Below the pieces are notes generated by a model, which saw only the letters and a program-made list of their open reading frames with translations, was not told the origin of the DNA and ran no database searches. DNA of 30,332 nt from Chloroflexi bacterium UBA5189. Its GTDB lineage: Bacteria; Chloroflexota; Limnocylindria; Limnocylindrales; CSP1-4. The stretch spans positions 32,672 to 63,003 of the forward strand of contig DHWF01000038.1 in the NCBI GenBank assembly GCA_002413045.1, given 5' to 3'. The translations under genes and the position numbers were made by a program. How positions within the stretch are numbered: position 1 is the stretch's first letter; each line of letters begins with the position of its first letter. Below, piece after piece: positions 13,407 through 21,441 of this stretch.

Positions 13407-16202
13407 CTACGGCGACCCCACAAGCGCGACCGCTTCCGACATCGACAGCGACCGCCCGGCCGCCCACGCGGCATCCATCGGCGCCGCATCGCCGGCCTGC
13501 CGCAGGCGCTCGAGGTAGGCCACGAGCTCGGGCTCCTCCTCGGCGGCCATCGGGGCGGCAGCGTCGGCGCGGATCGCCTCGGCGGCCCCCAGCAGGCGGG
13601 CAGCCCGCTCGTGCCGGCCACGCTCGATCGCGACGTACGCGACGTTCTCGAGCTGATTGGCGACCGCGCCTCGGTTCCCGAAGTGCACCCAGCCCGGGAG
13701 GGTCTGCCGGTAGAGCGCCTCGGCCTCGTCCAATCTGCTGCCGCGCCGCAGCGCGTGGGCCATGTCGCTGCGAGCCGCGAGCACGGACCGCGAGTCGCCG
13801 ATCTGGCCGAAGCGGTCGGCGCTGATCGTGAACTGGGCAACGGCCGCGTCGGTGCGCTTGGCGTGCCCGAGCATCCGGCCCTTCGCGAGAGCAAGCGACG
13901 CGATCGCCAGCGGATTCCCCGAGCGATGGGCCGCGTCCTCGCCCTTGGCGATGAGGGCCTCGCCCGAAGCGGGGTCGAACGGCGCCAAGGCGGCGCCGGT
14001 GAAGCCCGCGGACACGGCGACGAGCCACCACGTCCCGGTCCGCTCGGCGAGCTCGATCACCTCCCGGGACAGCGTCAGGGCCTCGGGGCCGCCGCCGATC
14101 GCGAGGCTCGACACGACGAGGCCCACCATCGCCGGCAGCATCGCTTGTTCGTCCCCGGACTCGCGGGCGAGCGCGAGGGCTTCGCGAGCCCAGCCGACCC
14201 CCTCGGCGCCACGACCCAGCGTGGCCCAGTGCTCTGCCGCGTTGCCGAGGAGCTGCGCCGCCAGGGCCTGATCCTCCCTCGATGGCGGCGGCGTCGCCGC
14301 AATGCGGGCTCGTGCGATCCGGATGGCCGCAAGGATCTGGGCGTCGTTCTCGAGGGTTCCGACACGCTGGTTCCAATACACGAGCCCTGCCACGGTCATG
14401 CGGACCGCATCCCACGGCGTCGACTCGAGACCCCACTCGAGCGCGGCCGCCAGGTTGTCCGCGTCGGCGTCGAGGCGATCGAGCCAGTCGGCCATGAGCG
14501 GGCCACGCAGGCCTGGCACCGCTTCGATGAGCAGGGCGGCATAGGCGGCGAAGTGGCGGTCGCCGAGCGTGGCGACCTCGCCGGCCCCGATCAGCTTCTC
14601 GCGGGCGTACTGCCGAATGGTCTCGAGCATCCGGTAGCGCGTCGTCGGACCGCGATCGATGATGACGAGCGACCGGTCGACCAGCCGAGCCAGGCCGTCG
14701 GCGAGATCGGCCTCGTCGATCCGCCCGTCGTCGTCCCCGACGATTCGCGACGCCGCCGCGACCGTCCAGCCCCCGGCGAAGATCGCGAGACGACGCAGGA
14801 GGCGCCGGTCGTCGTCGGTGAGCAGGTCCCAGCTCCAGTCGATCAGGGCGTGCAGGGTCTGCTGGCGCGGCACCGCCGTCCGGCGCCCGCCCGCAAGCAG
14901 ACGGAACCGGTCCCCGAGCCGGACCGCGATGTCGTCGGCGGACATCGCCGAGATCCGCGCCGCGGCAAGCTCGATGGCGAGCGGGATCCCATCCAGCCTT
15001 CGGCAGATCTCCGACACCGCGCCCACGTTGCCGGCATCGAGCACGAAGGTTGGGTCGACGGCACCGGCGCGCTCGACGAACAACCGGACCGCTTCCGTCG
15101 CGCCGGCCGCGTCGAGGGCGGCTTGTGTCGTGTCCTCCGTCGATCCATGCCGATCGAATGCCGGGCAGCTCAGCGATTGCAGCTGGAGGACGGCCTCGCC
15201 CGGGACGGCCAGCGCCTCACGGCTCGTGGCCAGGATGCGCAGGCGCGGGGCGGCGGCGAGGAGCGGCCCCGCGAGGCCGGCGACCCCGTCGACCAGGTGT
15301 TCGGCGTTGTCGACGAGGAGCAGCAGGTCCTTGTCGGCGAGGAACTGGGTCAAGACGGCCGAGATGGGGACGCCGGGAACGTCCGGCGCACCCACGGCCC
15401 GAGCGATCTCCGGGGCGATCTGCGACGGATCGCCGAGCGCCGCGAGCTCGGCCAGCCAGACGCCGTCGCCGAACCGGTCGACGAGGTTACCGGCGGCCTC
15501 CAGCATGAGCCGCGTCTTGCCGGTGCCGCCCGTGCCGATGAGGGTCACGAGGCGATGGCGGCCGAGGAGGGCCTCGACGTCGTCGAGCTCGCGTTCCCGA
15601 CCGACGAACGAGGTGAGCTGGGCCGGGAGGTTCGTGCGCCGGTTGTTGAGCGACCGCAGCGGCGGGAACTCGTGCCGCAGGTCCGGGACCACCAGCTGGA
15701 ACAGCTGCTCCGGGCGGTCGAGATCGCGAAGCCGATGGGTCCCGAGGTCCACGAGCGAAGCGCCCACCGGAAGCCGATCCCGCACCAGCAGGGCGGCCGA
15801 TGCGGAGAGCAGGATCTGGCCGCCATGACCGGTCGCCAGGATCCGCGCGACGCGATTGATCGATTGGCCGAAGACATCGCCGTCGCGGACCTCGGCTGCG
15901 CCGGCGTGGAGCGCCATCCGCACCCGGAGCACCCCGTCGCCGGCGCCCGCGGTCGCGGCCAGGGCGCGCTGGCCGGCGAGCGAGGCGTCGACGCCGGATC
16001 CCGGATCCGCGAACGTGGCGAGCATCCCGTCGCCCGTCATCTTCACGACGGACCCGCCGGCGGCCTCCACGACGCCACGCAGGAGTCGGTCGTGTGCCGC
16101 GAGCGCCGGGCTCATCGTCTCGGCGTGCTCCTCCCAGAGGCGGGTGCTGCCCTCGATGTCCGTGAAGAGGTACGTCAGGAACGGACCAACCGAGGCCACC
16201 AC
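13407..16202 (-). CDS. Class III adenylate/guanylate cyclase fused to NB-ARC-like ATPase and TPR-type region
   Basis: A 931-residue multidomain signalling protein. Residues 8-170 form a class III nucleotide cyclase domain: LTYLFTDIEGSTRLWE with metal-binding Asp15, Lys54 before GDG with second metal ligand Asp58, Asp109, and INRVAR with Asn116 and Arg120. All positions needed for catalysis are therefore plausibly filled, and Lys54/Asp109 would favour ATP. Residues about 195-560 are a STAND/NB-ARC-type ATPase as in AfsR/LuxR-type regulators: LTSFVGRERELDDVE, Walker A GTGGTGKT (223-230), Walker B LLLLVDNAEH (293-302), RLDGIPLAIELAAARI. The C-terminal 350 residues are helical and repeat-like (TPR-type). 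No DNA-binding domain is visible. The start is GTG 16202 or 16199, since the longer open frame would overlap the aminotransferase by about 145 bases. It begins 4 bases after that gene, so it is probably cotranscribed. Confidence 0.88.
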   Translation of the reverse strand: MVASVGPFLTYLFTDIEGSTRLWEEHAETMSPALAAHDRLLRGVVEAAGGSVVKMTGDGMLATFADPGSGVDASLAGQRALAATAGAGDGVLRVRMALHAGAAEVRDGDVFGQSINRVARILATGHGGQILLSASAALLVRDRLPVGASLVDLGTHRLRDLDRPEQLFQLVVPDLRHEFPPLRSLNNRRTNLPAQLTSFVGRERELDDVEALLGRHRLVTLIGTGGTGKTRLMLEAAGNLVDRFGDGVWLAELAALGDPSQIAPEIARAVGAPDVPGVPISAVLTQFLADKDLLLLVDNAEHLVDGVAGLAGPLLAAAPRLRILATSREALAVPGEAVLQLQSLSCPAFDRHGSTEDTTQAALDAAGATEAVRLFVERAGAVDPTFVLDAGNVGAVSEICRRLDGIPLAIELAAARISAMSADDIAVRLGDRFRLLAGGRRTAVPRQQTLHALIDWSWDLLTDDDRRLLRRLAIFAGGWTVAAASRIVGDDDGRIDEADLADGLARLVDRSLVIIDRGPTTRYRMLETIRQYAREKLIGAGEVATLGDRHFAAYAALLIEAVPGLRGPLMADWLDRLDADADNLAAALEWGLESTPWDAVRMTVAGLVYWNQRVGTLENDAQILAAIRIARARIAATPPPSREDQALAAQLLGNAAEHWATLGRGAEGVGWAREALALARESGDEQAMLPAMVGLVVSSLAIGGGPEALTLSREVIELAERTGTWWLVAVSAGFTGAALAPFDPASGEALIAKGEDAAHRSGNPLAIASLALAKGRMLGHAKRTDAAVAQFTISADRFGQIGDSRSVLAARSDMAHALRRGSRLDEAEALYRQTLPGWVHFGNRGAVANQLENVAYVAIERGRHERAARLLGAAEAIRADAAAPMAAEEEPELVAYLERLRQAGDAAPMDAAWAAGRSLSMSEAVALVGSP

Positions 16203-16206
16203 GGCG

Positions 16207-17412
16207 CTACCCGATCCGGTCGACGAACCGCCGAATGCGGACGAGGGCCTCCTCGAGGCGCTCGTAGGAGGTTGCGTAGCATGCGCGGACGTGCTCCGCA
16301 CCGGAGGCGCCGAAGGCACTCCCCGGGATGACCGCGACATGCTCCTCCTCAAGGAGGCGGGTCGCGAACGTATCCGCGTCCAGGCCGGTCGAGGTGATCC
16401 GCGGGAAGGCGTAGAACGCGCCGCGCGGCTCGAACGTCGCGAGGCCCATCGCGTTGAACCCGTCGACGACGAGGCGGCGGCGCCGGTCGTACTCCGCGCG
16501 CATGCGCTCGACCTCAGGCTCGCCGTCCACGATCGCGACCAGCGCCGCGTCCTGGGCGACCGTCGGCGCGGTCATGATCACGTACTGGTGGATCTTCAGG
16601 ATGCCCTCGATGATCGCTGCCGGCGCGGCCATCCAGCCGATCCGCCAGCCGGTCATCGCATAGGCCTTCGAGAAACCGCCCATCAGGATCGTCCGCTCGC
16701 GCATGCCGGGCAGCGCCGAGAACGCCCGGTGGCGATACGAGCCGTACGCGAGACGATCGTAGATCTCGTCGCTGTAGACGAGGAGGTCGTGGCGCTCGGC
16801 GATCCGGGCGAGCTCGTCCTGGACCGCGTCCGGCAGGACCGCACCCGTGGGGTTGCACGGGTAGCCGAGGAACAGCGCCTTCGTCCGCGGCGTGATCGCC
16901 GCCTCGACCGCGGCCGGATCGAGCGCGAAGTCGTCCTCGAAGCGGGTCGCGACGTGGACCGGCGTGCCGCCCGCGAACACGATCGCCGGGACGTACGCGA
17001 CGTACGACGGCTCGTGGAGGATGACCTCGTCGCCGGGTTCGATCGTGGCGCGCATCGCGAGGTCGAGCGCCTCCGAGGCACCGACCGTGATCACGAGCTC
17101 GGTGTTCGGGTCGTAGACCACGCCGTACAGGCGCTCGAGGTGCTTCGCCAGCGCGCGCCGCAGCTCGATCGTCCCGGAGTTCGAGGTGTAGTGCGTGCGG
17201 CCCTCGCGGAGCGACTCGACGCCCGCCTCGATGATCGAGCGTGGCGTGTCGAAATCCGGCTCGCCGATCCCGAGGCTGATCACGTCGGTCATCGTGGCGG
17301 CGATGTCGAAGAACTTGCGAATGCCCGATGGCGGGACGTCGTGCACGCGATGCGCGAGCACGCGTTCGGCGAGGGGCACGCGGAGGGGCACCCGGGAGCT
17401 CGTCGCAACCAT
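16207..17412 (-). CDS. PLP-dependent aminotransferase, class I/II
   Basis: A 401-residue fold-type I aminotransferase transferring an amino group between an amino acid and a 2-oxo acid. Visible landmarks are SLGIGEPDFDTP (46-57), THYTSNSGTIELRRALA, VGASEALDLA (110-119), the Asn of GYPCNPTGA (Asn187), DEIYD (Asp215, Tyr218), the Schiff-base Lys249 in GGFSKAYAMTGWRIGW, and the carboxylate-binding Arg in VRACYATS near the C-terminus. It resembles the AspC/PatA subgroup, but the substrate cannot be fixed. The ATG at 17412 lies 11 bases after the stop of the SHMT-like gene and has no Shine-Dalgarno. Its TAG lies 4 bases before the cyclase start. It is part of a co-directional gatC-gatA-SHMT-aminotransferase-cyclase run. 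Confidence 0.92.
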   Translation of the reverse strand: MVATSSRVPLRVPLAERVLAHRVHDVPPSGIRKFFDIAATMTDVISLGIGEPDFDTPRSIIEAGVESLREGRTHYTSNSGTIELRRALAKHLERLYGVVYDPNTELVITVGASEALDLAMRATIEPGDEVILHEPSYVAYVPAIVFAGGTPVHVATRFEDDFALDPAAVEAAITPRTKALFLGYPCNPTGAVLPDAVQDELARIAERHDLLVYSDEIYDRLAYGSYRHRAFSALPGMRERTILMGGFSKAYAMTGWRIGWMAAPAAIIEGILKIHQYVIMTAPTVAQDAALVAIVDGEPEVERMRAEYDRRRRLVVDGFNAMGLATFEPRGAFYAFPRITSTGLDADTFATRLLEEEHVAVIPGSAFGASGAEHVRACYATSYERLEEALVRIRRFVDRIG

Positions 17413-17423
17413 CGACCGACAGC

Positions 17424-18653
17424 CTAGGGGAAGCGCCGGGCCATCGTCTCGGCGCGGGGCCGGAGCGCGGCGGCGGATTCGGGCGCCCGCAGGACCTCGT
17501 CGATGAGCGAGGCGATCTCGACCATTTCGGCGGCGCCCATCCCCCGCTGGGCGGAGCTCGTAGTGCCGAGCCGCAGCCCGCTCGGCCGGTCCGGCGTGCC
17601 CGGATCGAACGGGATGACGTTGCGGTTCGTGAGGATCCCGGCGGCCTCCAGCGCCACCTCGGCGACATCGCCGGTGAGGCCGCGGGAACGCAGGTCGACG
17701 AGGACCAGGTGGTTGTCCGTGCCGCCGCTCACGAGACGGTCGCCGCGCCGTGCCAACTCTGCGGCGAGGGTCGCAGCGTTCGCTCGGATCGCGCGCTGGA
17801 CCCCGCGGAACGGCTCCCCTGCCGCGAATCCGAAGCAGACCGCCTTGGCGGCAATCCGCCCGAAGTCCGGGGTGCCCTGGGTGCCCGGGAAGATCGCCCG
17901 GTCGATCCTGCGCGCGAGGTCGGCCGTCGACAGGATCACGCCGCCGTGCGGCCCGAGCATCGTCTTGTACGTCGTGAACGTCACCGCGTCCGCGTGCGCC
18001 ACGGGACTCGGCAGCTCGCCGGCCGCGACGAGGCCGGCGACATGGGCCATGTCGACCAGGAGCCGCGCCTCGACCTCGCGCGCGATCGCGCCGAACGCAG
18101 CGTAGTCGATCGCCCGCGGGTACGAGCTCCCGCCGGTGACGATCAGATGCGGCCGATGCGCTCGCGCGAGGTCGCGGACCTGGTCGAGATCGATCGTCTC
18201 GGTGTCGGCGCGCACGCCGTAGTGCACGAAGCGGTAGACGGCCCCCGTGATCGAGGCGGGATCGCCGTGCGACAAGTGGCCGCCGTGGGCGAGCTGGAGC
18301 GCGAGGACCGTCTCGCCCGGCTTCAGCAGCGCGCGGTAGACGGCGAGATTCGCGTTGACCCCGGAGCTCGGCTGGACGTTCGCGTGGCCGGCCCCGAACA
18401 GCGCCATCGCGCGGTCGATCGCGAGCTGCTCCATCGCGTCGGCGAACTCGGTGCCGCGGTGATAGCGGCGGCCCGGATAGCCCTCGGCGGTCTTGGCTGC
18501 GAGCACCGATCCGAGCGCTTCCAGCACCGGCGACGACGGCTCGCTCTCCGAGGCGATCAGGTCGATGGTGCGGGCGCGCCGGTCGCTCTCATGCGCGAGG
18601 ATTGCCGCGACCACCGGATCCGCGGCCTCGAGGGTGCGCAGGTCGTCGGGCAT
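17424..18653 (-). CDS. Serine hydroxymethyltransferase-like PLP enzyme (divergent)
   Basis: A 409-residue member of the SHMT family, which interconverts serine and glycine with tetrahydrofolate. The scaffold is clear: LIASES (33-38), AEGYPGRRYHRG (56-67), EQLAIDRAMALFGA, LAHGGHLSHG (121-130), YPRAIDYAAF, VDMAHVAGLVAAG (200-212), Schiff-base Lys230, and SGLRLGT with Arg361. Several residues nearly invariant in GlyA are changed. THK before PLP-lysine is TYK (Tyr229), RGPRGG is LGPHGG, RYYGG is RYHRG, QPHSGSQAN is QPSSGVNAN, QGGPLMH is QGTPDFG, and GTPA is GTTS. It may be a paralogue with another aldol-type substrate or a lineage-specific GlyA. Only a tree would tell, so I give no symbol. ATG 18653 lies 15 bases after gatA, and the aminotransferase follows at 11 bases. 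Confidence 0.85.
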   Translation of the reverse strand: MPDDLRTLEAADPVVAAILAHESDRRARTIDLIASESEPSSPVLEALGSVLAAKTAEGYPGRRYHRGTEFADAMEQLAIDRAMALFGAGHANVQPSSGVNANLAVYRALLKPGETVLALQLAHGGHLSHGDPASITGAVYRFVHYGVRADTETIDLDQVRDLARAHRPHLIVTGGSSYPRAIDYAAFGAIAREVEARLLVDMAHVAGLVAAGELPSPVAHADAVTFTTYKTMLGPHGGVILSTADLARRIDRAIFPGTQGTPDFGRIAAKAVCFGFAAGEPFRGVQRAIRANAATLAAELARRGDRLVSGGTDNHLVLVDLRSRGLTGDVAEVALEAAGILTNRNVIPFDPGTPDRPSGLRLGTTSSAQRGMGAAEMVEIASLIDEVLRAPESAAALRPRAETMARRFP

Positions 18654-18668
18654 CTCGGTGCCGGTCGG

Positions 18669-20255
18669 TCAGGCGGTCGCGAGCGCCGCGGCTCGCTGGG
18701 CCGGTGTCGGCCCGACCGGATCGTCGGCGAGCGCGAGCTGGGCTGGCTCGAGCGAGCGCCACGGCGCGTCCGCGGTGATCGCCTCGTAGGCGCATCCGAA
18801 GCGCAACAGCTCCAGCTCCGACCACGGCGGCCCGATGAACTGCAGCCCCACCGGCAGCCCCGCCGAGAGCCCGCACGGGAGCGAGACGCCGGCGATCCCG
18901 GCCATGTTCGCGGGCAGCGTGCAGGCATCGGACAGGTACATCGCGACGGGATCGGCGGTGCGCGCCCCGAACTTGAACGCGACCGACGGCGACGTCGGCG
19001 CGACAAGGGCGTCGATGCCCGACCCGAAGACGTCATCGAAGTCGCGCTTGATCAGCGTCCGGACCTTCTGGGCCTTGAGGTAGAACGCGTCGTAGTAGCC
19101 CGCCGACAGCGCATACGTCCCGAGCATGATCCGCCGCTTGACCTCCGGCCCGAAGCCCTCGCCGCGCGTCGCGAGGTAGTCGGCGATGAAGTCGGCGCCC
19201 GGCAGGCGAACGGAATGGCCGTAGCGCACGCCGTCATAGCGTGCGAGGTTCGCCGACGCCTCGGCGGGAACGACGATGTAGTAGGTCGCGAGGCCGTAGT
19301 CCGTGTGCGGCAGCGACACCTCCTCGATCGTCGCGCCGGCGCGCTCGAGATCTGCGACTGCTTCGCGGATGCGCGCCTCGACCCCGGGCTCCATGCCCTT
19401 GACGAAATACTCGCGCGGGAGGCCGAGTCGCTTGCCCTTGAGCCAGCCGGCCGCCTCGTCGTCCGACGACGGCAGGTTGAGCAGGTCCTCCGGCACCGGG
19501 ACGGGCGCCGAGGTGGAGTCCCGGGCATCCCGGCCGGCGACGGCATGGAGCAGCACCGCGGCGTCGCGGGCGTCACGGGCCAGCGGCCCGATCTGGTCGA
19601 GCGACGAGGCGAACGCGACGATCCCGTACCGGCTCACGCGCCCATACGTCGGCTTGAGCCCGACGATCCCGGTAAGGGCGGCGGGCTGCCGGATCGAGCC
19701 GCCGGTGTCCGTGCCAATGCCGAACGGGACGTGGAACGCCGCAACAGCCGCCGCCGAGCCGCCGCTCGAGCCGCCCGGCACCGAGTCCAAGTCCCACGGG
19801 TTGCTCACCGGCCCGAACGCCGACCACTCGTTCGACGAGCCCATCGCGAACTCGTCCATGTTCGTCTTGCCGAGGATGACGGCGCCCGCATCCCGGAGGC
19901 GCTCGGTGATGTGCGCGTCGTACGGCGCGACATAGCCCTCGAGGATGCGAGAACCTGCGGTGCACTGGCCGCCCGCGACGGACACCAGGTCCTTGAGCGC
20001 GACGGGCAGGCCGAGGAGCGGATGGAGCGCCTCGAGCGCGGCGCGGCCCTCCTCGCGCGCGACTGCCAGCCGCGCGTCCGCCGCGTCCGCCTGCGCCAGC
20101 GCCCCGTCCCGATCGATCAGCAGCCACGCGTTCAGCGCGTGGTTCTGGCGCTCGGCGGCGTCGAGGTGCGCCAGGGTCAGCTCGCGCGACGACACCTCGC
20201 CCTGGCGCAGCCGCTCGGCCATGTCGTGGCCGAGCAGGCGCGTCGAGTCGACCAT
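18669..20255 (-). CDS. gatA: Aspartyl/glutamyl-tRNA amidotransferase subunit A
   Basis: A 528-residue amidase-signature subunit that hydrolyses glutamine to feed ammonia to GatB. The Ser-cisSer-Lys triad is intact, with family spacing: Lys88 (VALKDL), Ser163 (VPGGSSGGSAA) and nucleophile Ser187 (GTDTGGSIRQPA). Further landmarks are GKTNMDEFAMGSSNE and GLKPTYGRVSRYG, and the C-terminal glutamine-site region LPANMAGIAGVSLPCG. I prefer ATG 20255 (MVDSTRLLG): it follows the gatC stop by 13 bases and leaves the normal short lead-in to the first helix. A GTG at 20282, overlapping gatC, is possible. The gene forms gatC-gatA, with the SHMT-like gene 15 bases downstream. Confidence 0.95.
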   Translation of the reverse strand: MVDSTRLLGHDMAERLRQGEVSSRELTLAHLDAAERQNHALNAWLLIDRDGALAQADAADARLAVAREEGRAALEALHPLLGLPVALKDLVSVAGGQCTAGSRILEGYVAPYDAHITERLRDAGAVILGKTNMDEFAMGSSNEWSAFGPVSNPWDLDSVPGGSSGGSAAAVAAFHVPFGIGTDTGGSIRQPAALTGIVGLKPTYGRVSRYGIVAFASSLDQIGPLARDARDAAVLLHAVAGRDARDSTSAPVPVPEDLLNLPSSDDEAAGWLKGKRLGLPREYFVKGMEPGVEARIREAVADLERAGATIEEVSLPHTDYGLATYYIVVPAEASANLARYDGVRYGHSVRLPGADFIADYLATRGEGFGPEVKRRIMLGTYALSAGYYDAFYLKAQKVRTLIKRDFDDVFGSGIDALVAPTSPSVAFKFGARTADPVAMYLSDACTLPANMAGIAGVSLPCGLSAGLPVGLQFIGPPWSELELLRFGCAYEAITADAPWRSLEPAQLALADDPVGPTPAQRAAALATA

Positions 20256-20268
20256 CAGGGTCGCCCGC

Positions 20269-20571
20269 TCACGAGGCGTCACCGCCCAGGATGGGCGGCA
20301 CTACGATGAAGTCGCCATCGGTGGCGCGGGCGTTGCGGAGCACGTCCTCGACCGAGAGCGATGGGCTCGCGACGTCCTCCCGAAGGATGTTCTCGAGCTC
20401 GATCGTCTGGGCGGTCGGCGGGATGGCGGAGGTGTCAAGCTCGGACAGCTTCGCGTATTGGTCCAGGATGTGGTTCAGCTGGCCCTCGAGCCGATCGAGC
20501 TCCTCGTCGGTCAATCGAAGGCGGGCGAGATACGCGACGTGCTCGACGTCCGAGCGGGTGAGTCCGGCCAC
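20269..20571 (-). CDS. gatC: Aspartyl/glutamyl-tRNA amidotransferase subunit C
   Basis: A 100-residue GatC, the belt-like subunit that stabilises GatA against GatB. The protein begins VAGLTRSDVEHVAYLARLRLTDEEL, which matches the family N-terminus. It continues with helix LDRLEGQLNHILDQYAKLSELDT and ends LREDVASPSLSVEDVLRNA and the FIVVPPIL segment, all typical. The start is GTG 20571; the open frame upstream (29 codons) runs into the divergent gene and has no family similarity. A TATCAT -10 ends 7 bases upstream and there is no Shine-Dalgarno, so translation is probably leaderless. It heads gatC-gatA and is divergent from the acetyltransferase gene, with 21 bases between start codons. Confidence 0.93.
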   Translation of the reverse strand: MAGLTRSDVEHVAYLARLRLTDEELDRLEGQLNHILDQYAKLSELDTSAIPPTAQTIELENILREDVASPSLSVEDVLRNARATDGDFIVVPPILGGDAS

Positions 20572-20577
20572 TGGCGG

Positions 20578-20583
20578 ATGATA
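20578..20583 (-). promoter_or_regulatory. Putative -10 element of gatC, leaderless
   Basis: TATCAT on the minus strand is a 5/6 match to TATAAT and ends 7 bases before the GTG of gatC. A transcript from it would begin at the start codon. No recognisable -35; the -35 region falls inside the divergent coding sequence. Confidence 0.5.
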
Positions 20584-20585
20584 CT
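20580..20585 (+). promoter_or_regulatory. Putative -10 element of the GNAT gene
   Basis: GATACT on the plus strand ends 8 bases before ATG 20593 and overlaps the gatC -10 on the other strand by four bases. There is no Shine-Dalgarno, so leaderless initiation is again likely. The match is weaker (4/6) than for gatC. Confidence 0.35.
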
Positions 20586-20592
20586 GAACACG

Positions 20593-21441
20593 ATGGTCAC
20601 CCTCCGCCCGATGCTCCCAGTCGACGTCGACCCGGCGGCGGACATGATCCTCAGCCACGACTGGGGCGTCCGCCGCGAGTTCCTCGCCTTCGCGACCGGC
20701 CAGGCGGCGTGCGCTCCGATGGTCGCGGACGTCGACGGGGCGATCGTCGGCACCGGCGTCGGCACCCTGAACGGCTCGGTGGGCTGGATCGGCACGATCT
20801 TCCTTTCGCCCGAGTGGCGCGGCGAGGGCATCGGACGCGCGATCACCCAGTCGATCATCGACCGGCTCGAGTCCAGCGGCGCCCGCACGTTCGTGCTCGT
20901 CGCCACGGCCGACGGGCGGCGCCTCTATTCGAAGATGGGCTTCGAGGTCCAGACCCGCTACCGGATCCTCGAGGCGCCGGGCCTGGGGTCAGGCGATCGC
21001 AGCGCGGCCAACGCGGCCGCCGGCGGCGTCCGTCCGTTCGAGCCCGGCGACCTCGACGCGATGGCCGCGCTCGACCGCGACGGCACCGGCGAGGACCGCC
21101 GCCACGTCCTCGCCCGCTTCGCGACGCCGGACAGCGCTCGGGTGCTGCCGGGACCCGGTGGGACCGTGGATGGGTTCGTCGTCCGCGCGCCATGGGGCGG
21201 CGGCGCGACCGTCGCGCGCTCGCTCGACCGCGCCATGGCGATCATCACCGAACGGAGGCTGAAGGCAGGTCCTGGGGGTCGCGTACGGGTCGGTTTGCTC
21301 CAGGACAACGAGGCGGGGCTGGCGCGCCTCGCCGAGGCCGGGTTCGCGCCGTCGTGGTCCGCGCCGCGCATGATCCGCGGCGACCCGATGGCCTGGCACC
21401 CGGACTGGATCTGGGGCCAGTTCAACCACGCGATCGGCTAG
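20593..21441 (+). CDS. Tandem GNAT-family N-acetyltransferase (YitH-like C-terminal domain)
   Basis: A 282-residue protein with two GNAT folds. The first domain has the acetyl-CoA loop VGWIGTIFLSPEWRGEGIGR (about 63-82, R-G-x-G-x-G/A type) and the late motif ADGRRLYSKMGFE. The second domain, from about 145 (GVRPFEPGDLDAMAALDRD), ends AGFAPSWSAPRMIRG and DWIWGQFNHAIG. That is like the YitH-type acetyltransferase domain from memory, and its acetyl-CoA loop is not obvious. The acceptor substrate is unknown. I chose ATG 20593, which is preceded by a -10-like GATACT; ATG 20578 is an alternative five codons upstream. It is a single-gene unit, convergent with the DinB-like gene, their stop codons overlapping within the tetramer CTAG. 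Confidence 0.85.
   Translation: MVTLRPMLPVDVDPAADMILSHDWGVRREFLAFATGQAACAPMVADVDGAIVGTGVGTLNGSVGWIGTIFLSPEWRGEGIGRAITQSIIDRLESSGARTFVLVATADGRRLYSKMGFEVQTRYRILEAPGLGSGDRSAANAAAGGVRPFEPGDLDAMAALDRDGTGEDRRHVLARFATPDSARVLPGPGGTVDGFVVRAPWGGGATVARSLDRAMAIITERRLKAGPGGRVRVGLLQDNEAGLARLAEAGFAPSWSAPRMIRGDPMAWHPDWIWGQFNHAIG

Noticed and set aside
12921..16331. A 1136-codon plus-strand open frame opposite the cyclase-ATPase gene
   Set aside because: It is Arg/Gly/Ala/Asp-rich with no family motifs, as expected of an antisense frame in GC-rich DNA. The minus strand carries clear cyclase and P-loop motifs across the same span.
16203..16352. Upstream extension of the cyclase frame by 50 codons
   Set aside because: The segment is Ser/Arg-rich low complexity lying inside the aminotransferase gene, and the cyclase domain begins within 10 residues of GTG 16202.
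17328..20309. A 993-codon plus-strand open frame opposite the SHMT-like and gatA genes
   Set aside because: It spans two unambiguous minus-strand genes and their junction, and has shadow-type composition.
20572..20658. Upstream extension of gatC by 29 codons
   Set aside because: GatC family similarity starts at GTG 20571, and the extension overlaps the divergent GNAT coding region.
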